From Terebella lapidaria (Eukaryota > Annelida > Polychaeta > Terebellida > Terebellidae): a DNA stretch of 64,000 nt. Both the position numbers and the translations under genes were made by a program. The stretch lies in assembly GCA_949152475.1 (NCBI GenBank), contig OX424555.1:97745515-97809514 (forward strand), written 5' to 3'. Under the pieces are notes generated by a model. That model saw only the letters and a list, made by a program, of their open reading frames with translations. It searched no databases and had not been told where the DNA came from. Positions 46,501 to 58,577 of this stretch are shown piece after piece; positions within the stretch are counted from its first letter, which is position 1; each line of letters starts with the position of its first letter.

Positions 46501-49500
46501 GGTATGACTACACTGGTTAATCCTCTCGCTATAGCTAACTACTGTATTCGTCATACCCATCAGCTCTTCCATATGTCATATGGAATTGAATCTGGCAACA
46601 AATGAAGGCAGTTTGATCATCCAAGATCTAAAGCTCTCCCCCAGTACCTGTTTGTTGTCTGCCCCACACCTGCCTTCTAAACTCCCCTCGCCCACCCACC
46701 CCTCCGGCCCGTAACTGTTTGTTGTTGATGAGGGACTGTCGCATCAGATGATTGTTCTCCTCGTGCCGCTTCTCATTGCTGTACCCCCCCCCCACCCCCC
46801 CGGCCAGTATCTGTTTGTTGTCTGCCCCGCACCTGCCTTCCCACCTCCCCCCCCCCCCCCCACCCCTCCGGCCAGTACCTGTTTGTTGTTGATGCAGGAC
46901 TGTCGCATCAGATGATTGTTCCCCTCGTGCTGCTTCTCATTGCTGTACCCCGCCCCCCCCCCCCCCCACCCCTCCGGCCAGTACCTGTTTGTTGTTGATG
47001 GGGGACTGTCGCATCAGATGATTGTTCTCCTCGTGCCGCTTCTCATTGCTGTACCCCCCCCCCCCTCTCCATCCCCCCCCACCCCCCCGGCCAGTACCTG
47101 TTTGTTGTTGATGAGGGACTGTCGCATCAGATGATTGTTCTCCTCGTGCCGCTTCTCATTGCTGTACCCCCCCCCCCCCTCTCCATCCCCCCCCACCCCT
47201 CCGGCCAGTACCTGTTTGTTCTTGATGAGGGACTGTCGCATCAGATGATTGTTCTCCTCGTGCCACGTCTCATTGCTGTACCCCCCCCCCCCCTCCCCAT
47301 CCCCCCCCCCCTCCGGCCAGTACCTGTTTGTTCTTGATGAGGGACTGTCGCATCAGATGATTGTTCTCCTCGTGCCGCTTCTCATTGCTGTACCCCCCCC
47401 CCCCTCCCCATCCCCCCCCCCCCCCCCTCCGGCCAGTACCTGTTTGTTCTTGATGAGGGACTGTCGCATCAGATGATTGTTCTCCTCGTGCCATGTCTCA
47501 TTGCTGTACCCCCCCCCCTCCCCATCCCCCCCCCCCCTCCGGCCAGTACCTGTTTGTTGTTGATGAGGGACTGTCGCATCAGATGATTGTTCTCCTCGTG
47601 CCGCCTTCACTGCTGTACCCCGCCCCCCCCCCCCCCCCCTCCGGCCAGTACCTGTTTGTTGTTGATGAGGGACTGTCGCATCAGATGATTGTTCTCCTCG
47701 TGCCAAGTCTCATTGCTGTACCCCCGCCCCCCCCCCCTCCGGCCAGTACCTGTTTGTTGTTGATGAGGGACTGTCGCATCAGATGATTGTTCTCCTCGTG
47801 CCGCCTTCACTGCTGTACCCCGCCCCCCCCCCCCCCCCTCCGGCCAGTACCTGTTTGTTGTTGATGAGGGACTGTCGCATCAGATGATTGTTCTCCTCGT
47901 GCCGCCTTCACTGCTGTACCCCGCCCCCCCCCCCCCCCCCTCCGGCCAGTACCTGTTTGTTGTTGATGAGGGACTGTCGCATCAGATGATTGTTCTCCTC
48001 GTGCCGCTTCTCATTGCTGTACCCCCCCCCCCCCCCCACCCCCCCGGCCAGTACCTGTTTGTTGTTGATGAGGGACTGTCGCATCAGATGATTGTTCTCC
48101 TCGTGCCGCTTCTCATTGCTGTACCCCCCCCCCCCCCTCCCCATCCCCCCCCCCCCCTCCGGCCAGTACCTGTTTGTTGTTGATGAGGGACTGTCGCATC
48201 AGATGATTGTTCTCCTCGTGCCGCTTCTCATTGCAGTACCCCCCCACCCCCTCCGGCCAGTACCTGTTTGTTGTTGATGAGGGACTGTCGCATCAGATGA
48301 TTGTTCTCCTCGTGCCGCTTCTCATTGCTGTACATGATGCGGTTCAGATCTGGGAAATTCCGGTTCAAATCAACGTTACCATCATTTGTGCGTCCTTCCA
48401 ACCAATCGTTGCCTCCCTGTTAACATAGAAACACAAAACAGTCAGCTACTGACATTGATTACTAGCATAACACTGACAGCATGACGATGACTCGTAGTCT
48501 CGACTAGCTCAGACTACTGAAATAGGCTCAATTGATTCAATATTTCAGAGTCAGGCATGAGGGCAATGTTCCGACCTGTCCATGGACAGAAAACAGTATA
48601 CAAGGTAACATACCGAAGTGTATGCGGTCTCATAACCGTCTGGGTTCATGGAGGGCATGAGGTGTATCCTGGTGTTCTGTATCAGGGAGACAATGTCGGG
48701 ATTCCCCGCGGTGTAGGCGTCACACAAATACTCCATCAGGTCCAGCAACAGCTCCCGACCAACGATCTCGTTACCGTGCATGTTGGCTACGTACTTGAAC
48801 TCTGGCTTGCCTGGAATCAAACAAATATACATGAATGTTGTTTTAAAAGCACTTTTTTATTCATTATATATGAATACAGTATTCCCTCGAACAAGGGCCG
48901 GGGCTTTAATAAGTGCATGCTTGATTAGCCGCCGGGACAACCGAGCAGTCTAAAAGAATAAACGCTAGTGTTTGAATAACACGAGGGGGGGGGGGGGGGG
49001 GGTGAGTCTACGGTTAAAAGAGAGCTAGGAATTATCCACTGAAGGATAAGATTTCGCCAAGCAATAATAGTTCAGAAATGGTGTGTTTTGTTGATTTTCT
49101 TTTGTATCTCGCATTGACACCAATTCGATATTCACCGTTCTAAACAGACATGTATTACACCGCCGAAAATCATATTGAACTTTTCCCATATGAATGCCAC
49201 AAATCACAAAAGTCAAACACTCGTCCAAAGTGATCTATCAGCGGAATATTTATCTGTGCAATCACGAGGAACCTGAGGAAGAGAACGCCGCCGAAACAGC
49301 GGGGAGACGAGATCGTGGTGGTCGAGAGCGACAACAAGGACAACATTCCACTCACTGATTTTATACTGCAGTATTTGGGTAGTACATGTGTTTCTAGTGG
49401 ACAATTTTCTAGTAATGTATGACATGATTCGGCTACAGTATATTAACTATATCGGCCATTCAACTCAATGTTAAATGCTCTTACTTTGACGGTCCATAAT

Positions 49501-51914
49501 ACCTTCCTAAAAAAAAATCCCAGCCTAACCACTATGCACTTTTTTTCAATTGACGTATTGGGCATCGCGTGATAAGCATGAATATATTCGACGACACATG
49601 GGATTTTTTACTATTCTGCCTTGAATGGACCCGGGATGAAAATACCCGAAATTGTGGGTGCTGATGGCCATTCAAAACCCCTTTGCTTCCTCATCTCCTG
49701 AGAAAAACGATAACAAGATACTGCCTTGAAAACCGGGTTATTATTTCCCAGCAGTGTGTTCTCTCAAAAGAATATATACTCGTCCATAAATCTGGCATGA
49801 AAAAATATATGAGGTGATGTCACACAATAGTTTTCCTTTAAATTGCCTAAGTGAGGTGAACGCTTGCTGATTGGCTGAGCGAGTTACCGTACTATGCCCA
49901 TTCTATGCGGTGTTATGTGTCTGAGTCTTATAAGTCGATTTATTGAGATACTATCTCGATAAATCGAGATAATTAACTCGATATTGTGGGAATTGTGGGA
50001 TATTGTGGGAATCGACAATACCTACGATGGCATACTTGGTTAGCATGCCAAGTTTAGGAAGCAGTAACGATTCTTATACCATAATAAGCAATACCACAGA
50101 ACACCGCCACAATTGACATATATTGATTTGACATTACAAAGTACGTGGTCCTGACACAAATCATAATCACACTAATTGAATTGAAGGACTGAAGAGGACC
50201 TGACAATCGGGTGGTAATCATTCTAATGCCTGTGTGGGTGTCTGTAGCACTGAGACATTGGGATCATCACCTGTTGTTGTAAGTCTAACTGAGGCTCACG
50301 TGTACCTCAAGCTGATCATAGTAGTAATGTAATGATACTTGTAAGCAGATATCATTTGCCAAAGATTGATAAATTGAAAAATACTTCAATTACATATTAA
50401 TTTCATGCCCATATATCATTTTACCTTCTGGCAGAATGGGCCTCAATCCCACTAATTTTCAAATATTTAATGAAGTAATGTGAGTGGGATGTCAGTGCTT
50501 GATTTACAGCCATACCTGTACCTTTTATAGATTAACTGATACTCCTTCTATAACATATACTTTCTCTGATTAAAACTGTAGAATACTCATACTTTGCAGG
50601 AAAAATTAAGAACGAAATATATAATGCTGTTGATATAATTAATTATATGCAGAATCATGCCAGAATGTCAGGTGATATGCTAATATATGCCAATATTTAT
50701 ACCACTGGATTGGTTGATACATAATTTTATGTGGTGCTGTGTCAGGAGAGTTCCACTTCTGGTTATTATTATTATTACGTTCCTTTCCCGTTTCTTTGTA
50801 AGTGCCTGAAACTTATATTGTTGCCATGAATAGATCCAAATGTTGAATCTCGTCTATGTTGAATTTTATTCAACACCTAATTTACCTAATTTCCTATACT
50901 ATATATGAGCCATTCGTCCTAAATTCGCCGCATTCCCAAATTCGCCAATTTGGATTTCAGGCCTTGTAATGTAAAAGAAACTAACTAGTTTGATCGTCAT
51001 TCGAGACTCTGATATCCAATCTTTGTTCCAGTAATTTATTTTCCACAAAACGAGCTTCTGAGTTCTAATAATATCAAGTTGGCGAATTTTGGGAAGCGGC
51101 GAATGTAGGACAGATGGCTCACAGTATTTGAAATCAGGAATGACAACTGATAAATAATTTTTTAAGCCGCAGTTAGCATTTTGAAATACTCATAAGCTCA
51201 TTCTTAAATCAGTGACTACCACTGTCAGTGGACAAAAATTGCCATACGATTTGACAAGTGTTTTATATACAGAACCTATACACATGTACACAGAAATATA
51301 CACAAACACAAACCAAGTGAGCTAATCCCACTAGTCAAGCTGGTAGGAATGCTGACTATCCAAATAGGCGAATCCTGCATGAGCACACATACAGGTGACG
51401 TGACTATTCCTGAGCGAGAACACCCCTCAGATCATCGCAGTCATCGATTGTACAACATTGTCAATGTGTGATACATGTCAAAACGAATGCATAGAGTGCA
51501 AAGTTTAACAAATGCATGCTACCAGCCTACCACAACAAAACAAATACATCTATAGACGAACAAACTAGGCGCGCACTACTCGGGTTTAGGCCCCTGCTCG
51601 GAAATAGGCAAGTCACCTGTATTTAAAACAAGAAAACATTTCTAGATTTGACAAATCAGCAGCATACCTGTTTCGTGGGCCTGAGGGTTGGTGGAAATTA
51701 CGATAACAGCAAGATGTCTGTCTTTCAGGGTGTGATCCGGATGGCCAGTAGCCGTCAAGTTGTACAAGTATGTGATGTCCGGACACCTGTCATGCACATC
51801 CTGCATCACTTGCAGCATCTCGCCGTACCGGTGGTGGTGGGCTGTGTCAAATCCCTGGCATATTGACCCTAATACACACAGCCCTAGGGCCAACAGCAGG
51901 GATTTCGGCTGCAT
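43565..51914 (-). CDS. CPE: Carboxypeptidase E-like prohormone-processing metallocarboxypeptidase (M14, N/E subfamily)
   Basis: Nine exons on the - strand: 51668-51914, 48614-48810, 48264-48416, 45725-45888, 44759-44895, 44456-44595, 44203-44326, 43808-44016 and 43565-43672. All are in phase, giving 492 residues (human CPE 476). Residues 1-21 are a signal peptide. Zinc ligands are H94 and E97 (NMHGNE) and H223 (SANLHGGD). The substrate-binding block is [11 protein letters not shown], and the catalytic Glu lies in [11 protein letters not shown] transthyretin-like domain spans about 347-440 ([25 protein letters not shown]). The acidic segment [13 protein letters not shown] precedes a C-terminal amphipathic stretch ([17 protein letters not shown]), like the secretory-granule sorting helix of CPE. 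CPE trims C-terminal Lys/Arg from peptide hormones in secretory granules. CPE fits better than CPN/CPM because of [12 protein letters not shown] and the tail. Confidence 0.9.
46640..48263 (-). repeat. ~100-115-bp minisatellite carrying CPE exon 3 tail and 5' splice site
   Basis: About 14 intronic copies plus the real exon. On the CPE strand each unit reads TACAGCAATGAGAAGCGGCA, then CGAGGAGAACAATCATCTGA, then ...CTCATCAACAACAAACAG, then gtactggccgg and a G-run of roughly 8-25 bases interrupted by a few other bases. The first part is exon 3 ([23 protein letters not shown] in part) and GTACTGG is its donor. The real exon is the rightmost copy (ending 48264) and the array runs downstream. Units differ mostly in G-run length. 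Confidence 0.93.
49002..49047 (-). repeat. Displaced copy of the CPE exon 7 3' splice-site region
   Basis: GTGAGTCTACGGTTAAAAGA...ATTATCCACTGAAGGA resembles 44321-44357 (GTGAGTCTACGGTAAAAAGA GTTATCCACTGAAGGA). On the gene strand this is the end of intron 6, the AG, and the first seven bases of exon 7 (ACTCACC), here abutting a C-run. Confidence 0.7.
50906..51121. mobile_element. MITE family A, copy 2
   Basis: 216 bp with the family ends TGAGCCATTCGTCCTAAATT and GTAGGACAGATGGCTCA. It is more worn than copies 1 and 3, and the flanking TA is kept only on the left. Confidence 0.8.
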
Positions 51915-52692
51915 AACTGAAGCACGTTAGAGTATATTGTCTTTTAGTTTGGTTGTTATCGACAAATATGTTTGGTTGTGCGTCTGCCAAAAGAAAATAG
52001 CGACTACTTTTTAAGAGCTGTGCTGTCGATCTGTCAAACTTGTTTCTGTCTGCTTAGCATAAACATTGACGTCACGGGGAGAGTTCGTTGTTTTGTTTGT
52101 CACACCCACGCACTAACATCATTAGCTATGATTTTTTTCTGTTTAGAGGCATTATATTATATCCATTCATAATTTTACCGTCGGAGTGGAATAAAATTGT
52201 AATCATTTATATGTTTAAATACATTAAATATTGCCCAAAATTGAACAGTTCAAGTCATCAAAAAATGACGAGTCCCTAAATAAGTTACTTGCAGTACACC
52301 GAATATCACAGTGTTGCACCAGTAAAGATTAGCGTCAAATGAAAAAGTACACTATCCGACCACAAAACCACAAGCTTAAATTCCCGCTCTTTTATCCCTC
52401 AAACTTTGGCTTTCGGCTTCCGTATTCATGAGCAATTCTTACACACCCTGCACCCTTAGATAAGTTTATTAAATGAGTTTCACGAAGGCTCACATGCATT
52501 CAAGAATAACAGTCTGAGGGTTCTGATTGGGACGATTGGGGGTGCTTCTATTCGTTGGGCAAACCTGGAAATCCAGACTAGGTTCGTTGGATCGTGGTCC
52601 GTCTCGTCCGTGGTCGTGACCCTACCAGTGTGGCAATTTTTCCCGTAGATTAGGTCACCACGGTGGCGTTTGTCACTGGTTTCACTGTTTCA
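51915..52692. other. CPE upstream region
   Basis: AT-rich sequence 5' of CPE, between it and the LTR fossil. The CPE promoter should lie here. No specific motif was identified. Confidence 0.4.
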
Positions 52693-52852
52693 ACGCCAGT
52701 ATCTTCAAACTATTCACTGATAACACAAACAACATGATCCCTCAATCGAACGATGTTTATACAAGACAACCGGAAGTACAAAAATCACCACAACAATAAT
52801 ACGGAAACATTCAATGGACATTCGAAATATAGACAATTATATTATGGCGCAA
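52693..52852 (-). repeat. 3' LTR of the fossil element
   Basis: 160-bp direct repeat, the same length as its partner at 57981-58140. Confidence 0.85.
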
Positions 52853-55800
52853 CACTTTTTCCACTAACCACTTGAACTACTAATGACCATTACCAATTAA
52901 CATTTCAATAAACACATCGTCACAGAACATTTACGCAAGGTCCCAGTCATTGCTCCACAGCCGTGATCATCAATGGATCCAATGTTGCTTTCTCTTCCAA
53001 CCTCCCCTACTGGCATGTCTTCACCACCAGCATCCGAGGAGCTGCTTGCATGAGGCCCTTTGTCATTTTCATCAGATTCAGAAGAATCTGCCTCAGAGAT
53101 ATCCCCTGCCGAAGGTGGGACGGCAGGTAGTGAAGGACATGGGACTTGGAAACTTCTGACTGTTCCAGCTGGTATCCTTTTGAACGGAACTGTGAACTGT
53201 TATGAATTCATCCCCAAGTTCAGTCACAATGAATCATTCACGAGCTCTATGCTTGGTACCATCAGATTTGATATACACCAAATCCCCACGGTTGACAGGG
53301 GATGACTGAGCAGGCTCGCCCCTAGAAGCTTTCGATTTTGCACTGGGAACATGACTGGCCAGTCTGTGATCGTGTTGTAACGATGCAAGAAGGCTGTTGG
53401 TAACAGTGAGACTTTCACCGGTGGAGTCGTCTCTCTGGAAGAGTATATCTTTAGCACTCCGTCCTCTGTTGTGGATGCATGAATTAGGAGAAGCAACTGC
53501 CACTGCCAGTTCAGATGAAGAGATAGTTGAACCATTTGGGTGGTGTCGCCTCAGCTCTCCCTCTAACTCCTAAATAGCTCTCTCTCTGCAATGGGATTCT
53601 TGTTAACATTGTGGGTGTGACCTAGTTCTAGGGAGATCCCGTGTTGCATGAGGCCGGCGTCCTGGACAAGAGACTGGACCATTTGGGTGGTGTCGTCTCA
53701 GCTCTCCCTCCAACTCCTGAATAACTCTCTCTGCAATGGGTTTCTTGTTAACATTGTGGGTGTGACCTAGTTCTAGAGAGATCCCGTGTTGCATGAGGCC
53801 GGCATCCTGGACAAGAAATCCAGGTGCATTGTCGACAGGGATATGGACCCCATGAGGTAACTTCAGTGTTGCCGTTGTTTCGTTTATAGCTTGACGAAGG
53901 GTGTCAGCACGCTCATCTTGGATGAGTTTGGCTGTCATGTATGATGAAAAGGAATCCCGCAAGACGAACACCAACACCTTCTGCTTGACACGACGCATAA
54001 CGTCACACGTGAGCATGCACCCAGGAACAGTGGAAGGAACAGAAGTTGACTGTTTCACGATCTCCTGTGGCAGGCTTGCAAGGGCTGCACATTGAGCACA
54101 GTTTTTAGTGATAACTGCTACCGCACTTTCAACGTCAAGAGTGACGTAATGCCTTTGGAAGACTTTCTGTAGCTGTGACTTGGAAGGGTGCTGGAACTGT
54201 AGATGTAAGGCATTCAAGAGGCCAGGTAGAATATGGCGAGGTATGACCGTGAGCTTTCTGTCTCCGAGAAAAGGCACCTCTCTACTAACAATGATTAGAC
54301 CATCCGGACTCAGAGTGGCAACTTATAGATATCGTTTCACATCTTTGATGGAAGTCATTTTCTTGGTGGGCCTTTTACTTTGTGACAAGTGAGAGTAAAC
54401 CCGACGCAGGGTTGGACAGTCTTGTTGCGTGAGTTTCCAAGAACAGGTGATGAATGAGGCATTGGTATTTTCCCCCGAAGGACATCGGACACAGAGACGG
54501 TGCCAATTGTGCAATCAGATGCCTCGTCTACAAACTTACACACTTGGCACAGATTGGTTGATTTACAGGCAGAATGGTCTGCTGGCTGACGTGAAAGATA
54601 ATCAGCTGGCAGATTTTCTGATCCAGAAACGTGTTGAAGATTCATCCTGTACCTACTAAGAGTAGATAGGAAAGTAGAAACTCTGGCACTCGAGAACTGG
54701 CCACGTTCCAACTTCTTGAAAGCCTGGATACAAGGTTTCGAATCCGAGAGGACCTGACTTTTCTGTCTGGCCTCAAGGATGTAAGGACCGCAATGGTTTA
54801 TTGCAGCAGCTATAGCTAAGGCTTCAAGTTCACAGGGAAGCCATCTCTGTTGATGGACCTTCAGTCGAGCACTAAAATAGCCTCCAAGCCTGGTTTTGCA
54901 ATTCCGAACAATGTAAAGCACTGCACCAATACCACCAGTTTTAGATGCATCTGCATCAGTAGTTACAACCAGTTGATCTGCAGGTTTGAGTATGATGATA
55001 GCTGCGGGGTGCTTCAATGCTTCTTGTGCAGAATTGAATGCACTCAATAATTTATCCGTCCATTTGATATGGCTGTGGGATTCTTGACCAGCAACTGCAG
55101 TGTCTAGAGGAGCGAGATGCAGGCCACTACTTGTAATGCATGGTTTAAGATACTTGAATGCTCCAATCCATGATCTGAGACCCTTCACAGTTTTAGGTTG
55201 GGTGCAGTTGATCAATGGATTCAACTTGTGTGGTGACACTGAGATTGAACCATTTGACCATACCCAGCCAAGCATTGTAGTAGTACCCGAACATATTTCA
55301 GTTTTCTTTGGGGATAACCGAAGATTGTTGGCTAGGAACTTTGCGAGCACAAGTTCCCAGTTTTGCAAGAGAGAATGGACTGTGTTCCCATCAATGTAGA
55401 GTTCATCAGCGATCTTGACCACGAAACCTGCATGAATGAAGTCGCCAAGAACCTGGTACATTAGTTCGTCTAGATGTTCTGTTGAGCCAGGCATGCCCAT
55501 GGCAGCTCGGGTGTACACGCGCATGCCTTTGGATGGAGTCACCACACCAAGGTAACGCATTGATGACTTTTTGACAGGTAACTGAAAGAATTGACTCGTC
55601 ATGTCAGTTTTGATGATATAATTCCACTGTGCAAGAGATCGAAGAACATCTTCACAAGTTGTGACTCTGGATGGAGGAGGCTTAGCATAGGCTGCAATGT
55701 TATTGAATGCTGTAACCAGTCTGGTCCCTCCATTAGGTTTCTTGACAAGGAAACTCGAGGAAACGTGTTCCACAGTCACACCAACCTTCTCAGGCTTCGC

Positions 55801-57980
55801 TAGGATGCCAATTGTTTCAAGTTCATCCATTTTGTTCTGGAGGTTTTGCATTGTGGAGTGGTTGTATTGTGGTAAGCGACCTTTCTGTGTGGGAGGTTCA
55901 ACAGGGCCTATTTTTATTGAGGCACGAATTTTGCCTGATGCATCATTATAACAACCTTGAGGAGTCAGCTTATTTGATGGATCGATGACGATATCTGTGT
56001 GATGTGTGGATCCGCTAATGATTGGTGATGTAGGTGCAGGCTTGGGATTCACAGTAGCCCCAGTGCAACCAAGAGGTGAAAAAACCTCATTGACCTCACA
56101 AAGATGTTGATGTTTCCATATGCAGATTGGTTCAGGTGTGTCATTGGGAATTCTTACATGGTCTGAAACAATGGATGCTATCTCAGGCTCAGGCCATGAT
56201 GAACTAGGATTGTCACTTCGGGGTTGTAAAGCAATGACCATGTCATGATCAATATTGTCCACTTTCAAGTCAATGTACTCACCAGGCAGGAGGATTTGAC
56301 TGATGTCGGCCTTAATCAGCCGGATACTGCTTTTTTTGCGGTCACCAAGGTTGTCATACGGGATATGGTGTTAGTTTGCAATGATGATGTCATTATAGGG
56401 GATATCGAGCACAAAATTATTGTCATGCATGAACGGCATGCCCGCCAGGATTTCACAATCTGATTCCTTCACTACAACCGCTTCAAGTCAAAACTTCATG
56501 TTGCCTCTGGAGAGGGTGATGTGAACTTCTCCACAAGCACCCTGTGTTGTTTTACCATCTGCCTTACCATCAATGTGGCTTGTTTGGAGGATTGGGATGT
56601 TGGCAGATATGGCAGTTGATAACTTTATCAGGGAAGAAGTGGCCCCCAAATCACATGTGATGGACACTGGTTTTGACATATAGTAGCACATGAAGTTAGG
56701 TGATCTCGCTGTGGAGACTCGTAGGGAATGTGATATGACAGGTTCATTGCTATTGTGGCCTATTCATTCCTGATGAGTGCCCAGCGCAGTGTTAATGTCA
56801 TCAAAGTTATCATCCTGGTCTTCAAAGGACAGTGATCGGATGGCACTTTGATTAACCTGGTAGCACTCATGCAGAGCGTGATCAAATCTTCTGCCAGTGA
56901 GTTTGCAGATGATGCACTGTTTTCCACCTGAGTGTGTTGGATTTTGCTGGAAAGGAGTTGTTCGTGGTTGATATGACTTTTGGTTCCTTGACAGATTTCT
57001 GGTAGATTGATAGCCTCGTTGGCTTCTGTTGGGTTGTTTCCACCTTGGTTGTGCACCTGTGAATGATCGCCGGGCCTGAGCAATCTCGTCATCTGGGTCA
57101 CCGACAAATGACGCATGAACTCGGTCAGCGTTGCACTCTTCCTGCCGGATTTCCTCTAAAAATCTATCAAGGGCGTCAGCAATTTGGGGTTGTAAATCTT
57201 TTAGGGTGGACCTCTGTAAATCGTATGCAAATGTTCTTTGAACAAGGATTGGGATTTTGGGATGTATCAAATCCATCCTGCGAAAAACGGCGAGGCGTTC
57301 CACAGTAGTACTCATATCTTAATTTTTCTCGGGGATTTTGCCATTGTGTTTAAGTTTGGAGCTCTTCTGCGGAAGATTATCTTGGAGGTGTGCAAGGATT
57401 CTCTGGTAAAGTCACTGTGGTCTCTCATTTCCTTCGTGTGTGATTGACAGTAACTTCATAAACTGTACCTCGGACTGACCAAATCTGTAGTATTCAAGAA
57501 AAGACTGCCAGACATCTTCCATACTGGTACAGTTCTTTTCAATGTCAGTGGACAGGGGCAAAGCTCGATGGGGCGAAAAAAGCTCGAAATGAAGCCAAGC
57601 ATTTGGTTCAAATTAGGGACTTTTCCCTCAGCATTGTCACCAGTGAAACCACGACAGGGGTTTGCAGAAGTCAGTGCTTCCCATGTGATAGGATCAGCAT
57701 CATTCAGGAATATCTTATATGCATCTTCTTCAAATTGTATGTTACTGTGTTTTTCAACTGGAGAATGAAGAAAAGGTCTCCTCCTCTGTCAATTTCCACG
57801 GCTTAGCTCCCCGACTCATCTTTTTGTTTCAAATGTCACTTTCGGTTTTCCGTACTTTTTGGCCCATCGAAACAACGTTACTCGTTATTGTTCTTCAATC
57901 TTGAATTATCGAATGTCCTTCACATCAGATTAGTCTAGGCCTCTACCTGAGAGGTGTAGGGTTCGTTTGGCGCTGCCACC

Positions 57981-58140
57981 ACGCCAGTATCTTCAAACTA
58001 TTCACCGATAACACAAACAACATGATCCGTCAATTGAATGATGTTTATACAAGACAACCGGAAGTACAAAAATCACCACAACAATAATACGGAAACATTA
58101 AATGGACATTCGAAATATAGACAATTATATTATGGCGCAA
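57981..58140 (-). repeat. 5' LTR of the fossil element
   Basis: 160-bp direct repeat paired with 52693-52852. Its outer end lies six bases from the Harbinger-like MITE. Confidence 0.85.
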
Positions 58141-58146
58141 GTATTA

Positions 58147-58574
58147 GGCCAAAAAAAAGTATTATGGTTCTGGTTATGCGCGCGCATCTGTTTCAACCCT
58201 GCACATCACTCGTTTTTTTTTCAACCCCCCCCCCCAAAAAAAAAATCGCGCGCATCACTTTTTGAGAGGTGAATTTCTTTTTTTTTAGTAAATTGACACC
58301 CGTACTTCGATTTTTGGGAGATAACGATCAAGTAAAATGGTCCCGAGTGTCTTTGACATTGCAAAACTTGGTGTATGGCTGGCCAAACAGGGAAAATTCA
58401 ACCGGGTCGCTAATCAACAGCCAATTTTAGGGGAAAATGGTTGGCCAAATGGGCCATATTTGACCGGATCAGTCATCGGCCGCCAATTTTAGCCAAAAAA
58501 AAATAGAAAATCGCGTCGTCGCATCACTTTTCGGGGACCCCAATAACCAGAACCATAATACTGTTTTTTTGGCC
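58147..58574. mobile_element. PIF/Harbinger-like MITE, short copy
   Basis: 428 bp. The ends are GGCC, an A-run, then AGTATTATGGTTCTGGTTA, with the inverse TAACCAGAACCATAATACTG, a T-run and GGCC. TTA flanks both sides (58144-58146 and 58575-58577). It shares ends and subterminal sequence (ATGGTTGGCCAAATGGGCCA, AACTTGGTGTATGGCTGGCC) with the long copy at 2069-3948, in reverse orientation and without its 1.4-kb middle. Confidence 0.82.
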
Positions 58575-58577
58575 TTA

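Larger units (their letters stand above)
48811..51667 (-). other. CPE intron 1
   Basis: 2.9 kb with no gene recognised. It holds a G-run at 48985-49002, a stray copy of the exon 7 splice-acceptor region (49002-49047) and MITE A copy 2 (50906-51121). Confidence 0.5.
52693..58140 (-). mobile_element. LTR retrotransposon fossil, Ty3/gypsy-like, broken
   Basis: Element of about 5.4 kb on the - strand between two 160-bp direct repeats (52693-52852 and 57981-58140) that are about 97% alike, so the insertion is fairly young. A primer-binding-like TGGTGGCAGCGCC follows the 5' LTR, and a purine tract (GTGGAAAAAGTG) precedes the 3' LTR. Parts in order: gag-like region with a Cys/His knuckle (about 56760-57315), a protease-like region (about 56450-56700), reverse transcriptase plus RNase H (about 54400-56270) and integrase with an HHCC zinc motif (about 53550-54280). 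This order fits Ty3/gypsy. It looks broken, with its coding sequence in several separate open stretches. No clear target duplication was found. Confidence 0.75.

Noticed and set aside
46916-48277. Repeated Pro-rich or Gly-rich frames
   Set aside because: They are readings of the C/G-run minisatellite in CPE intron 3, not proteins; only 48264-48416 is coding.
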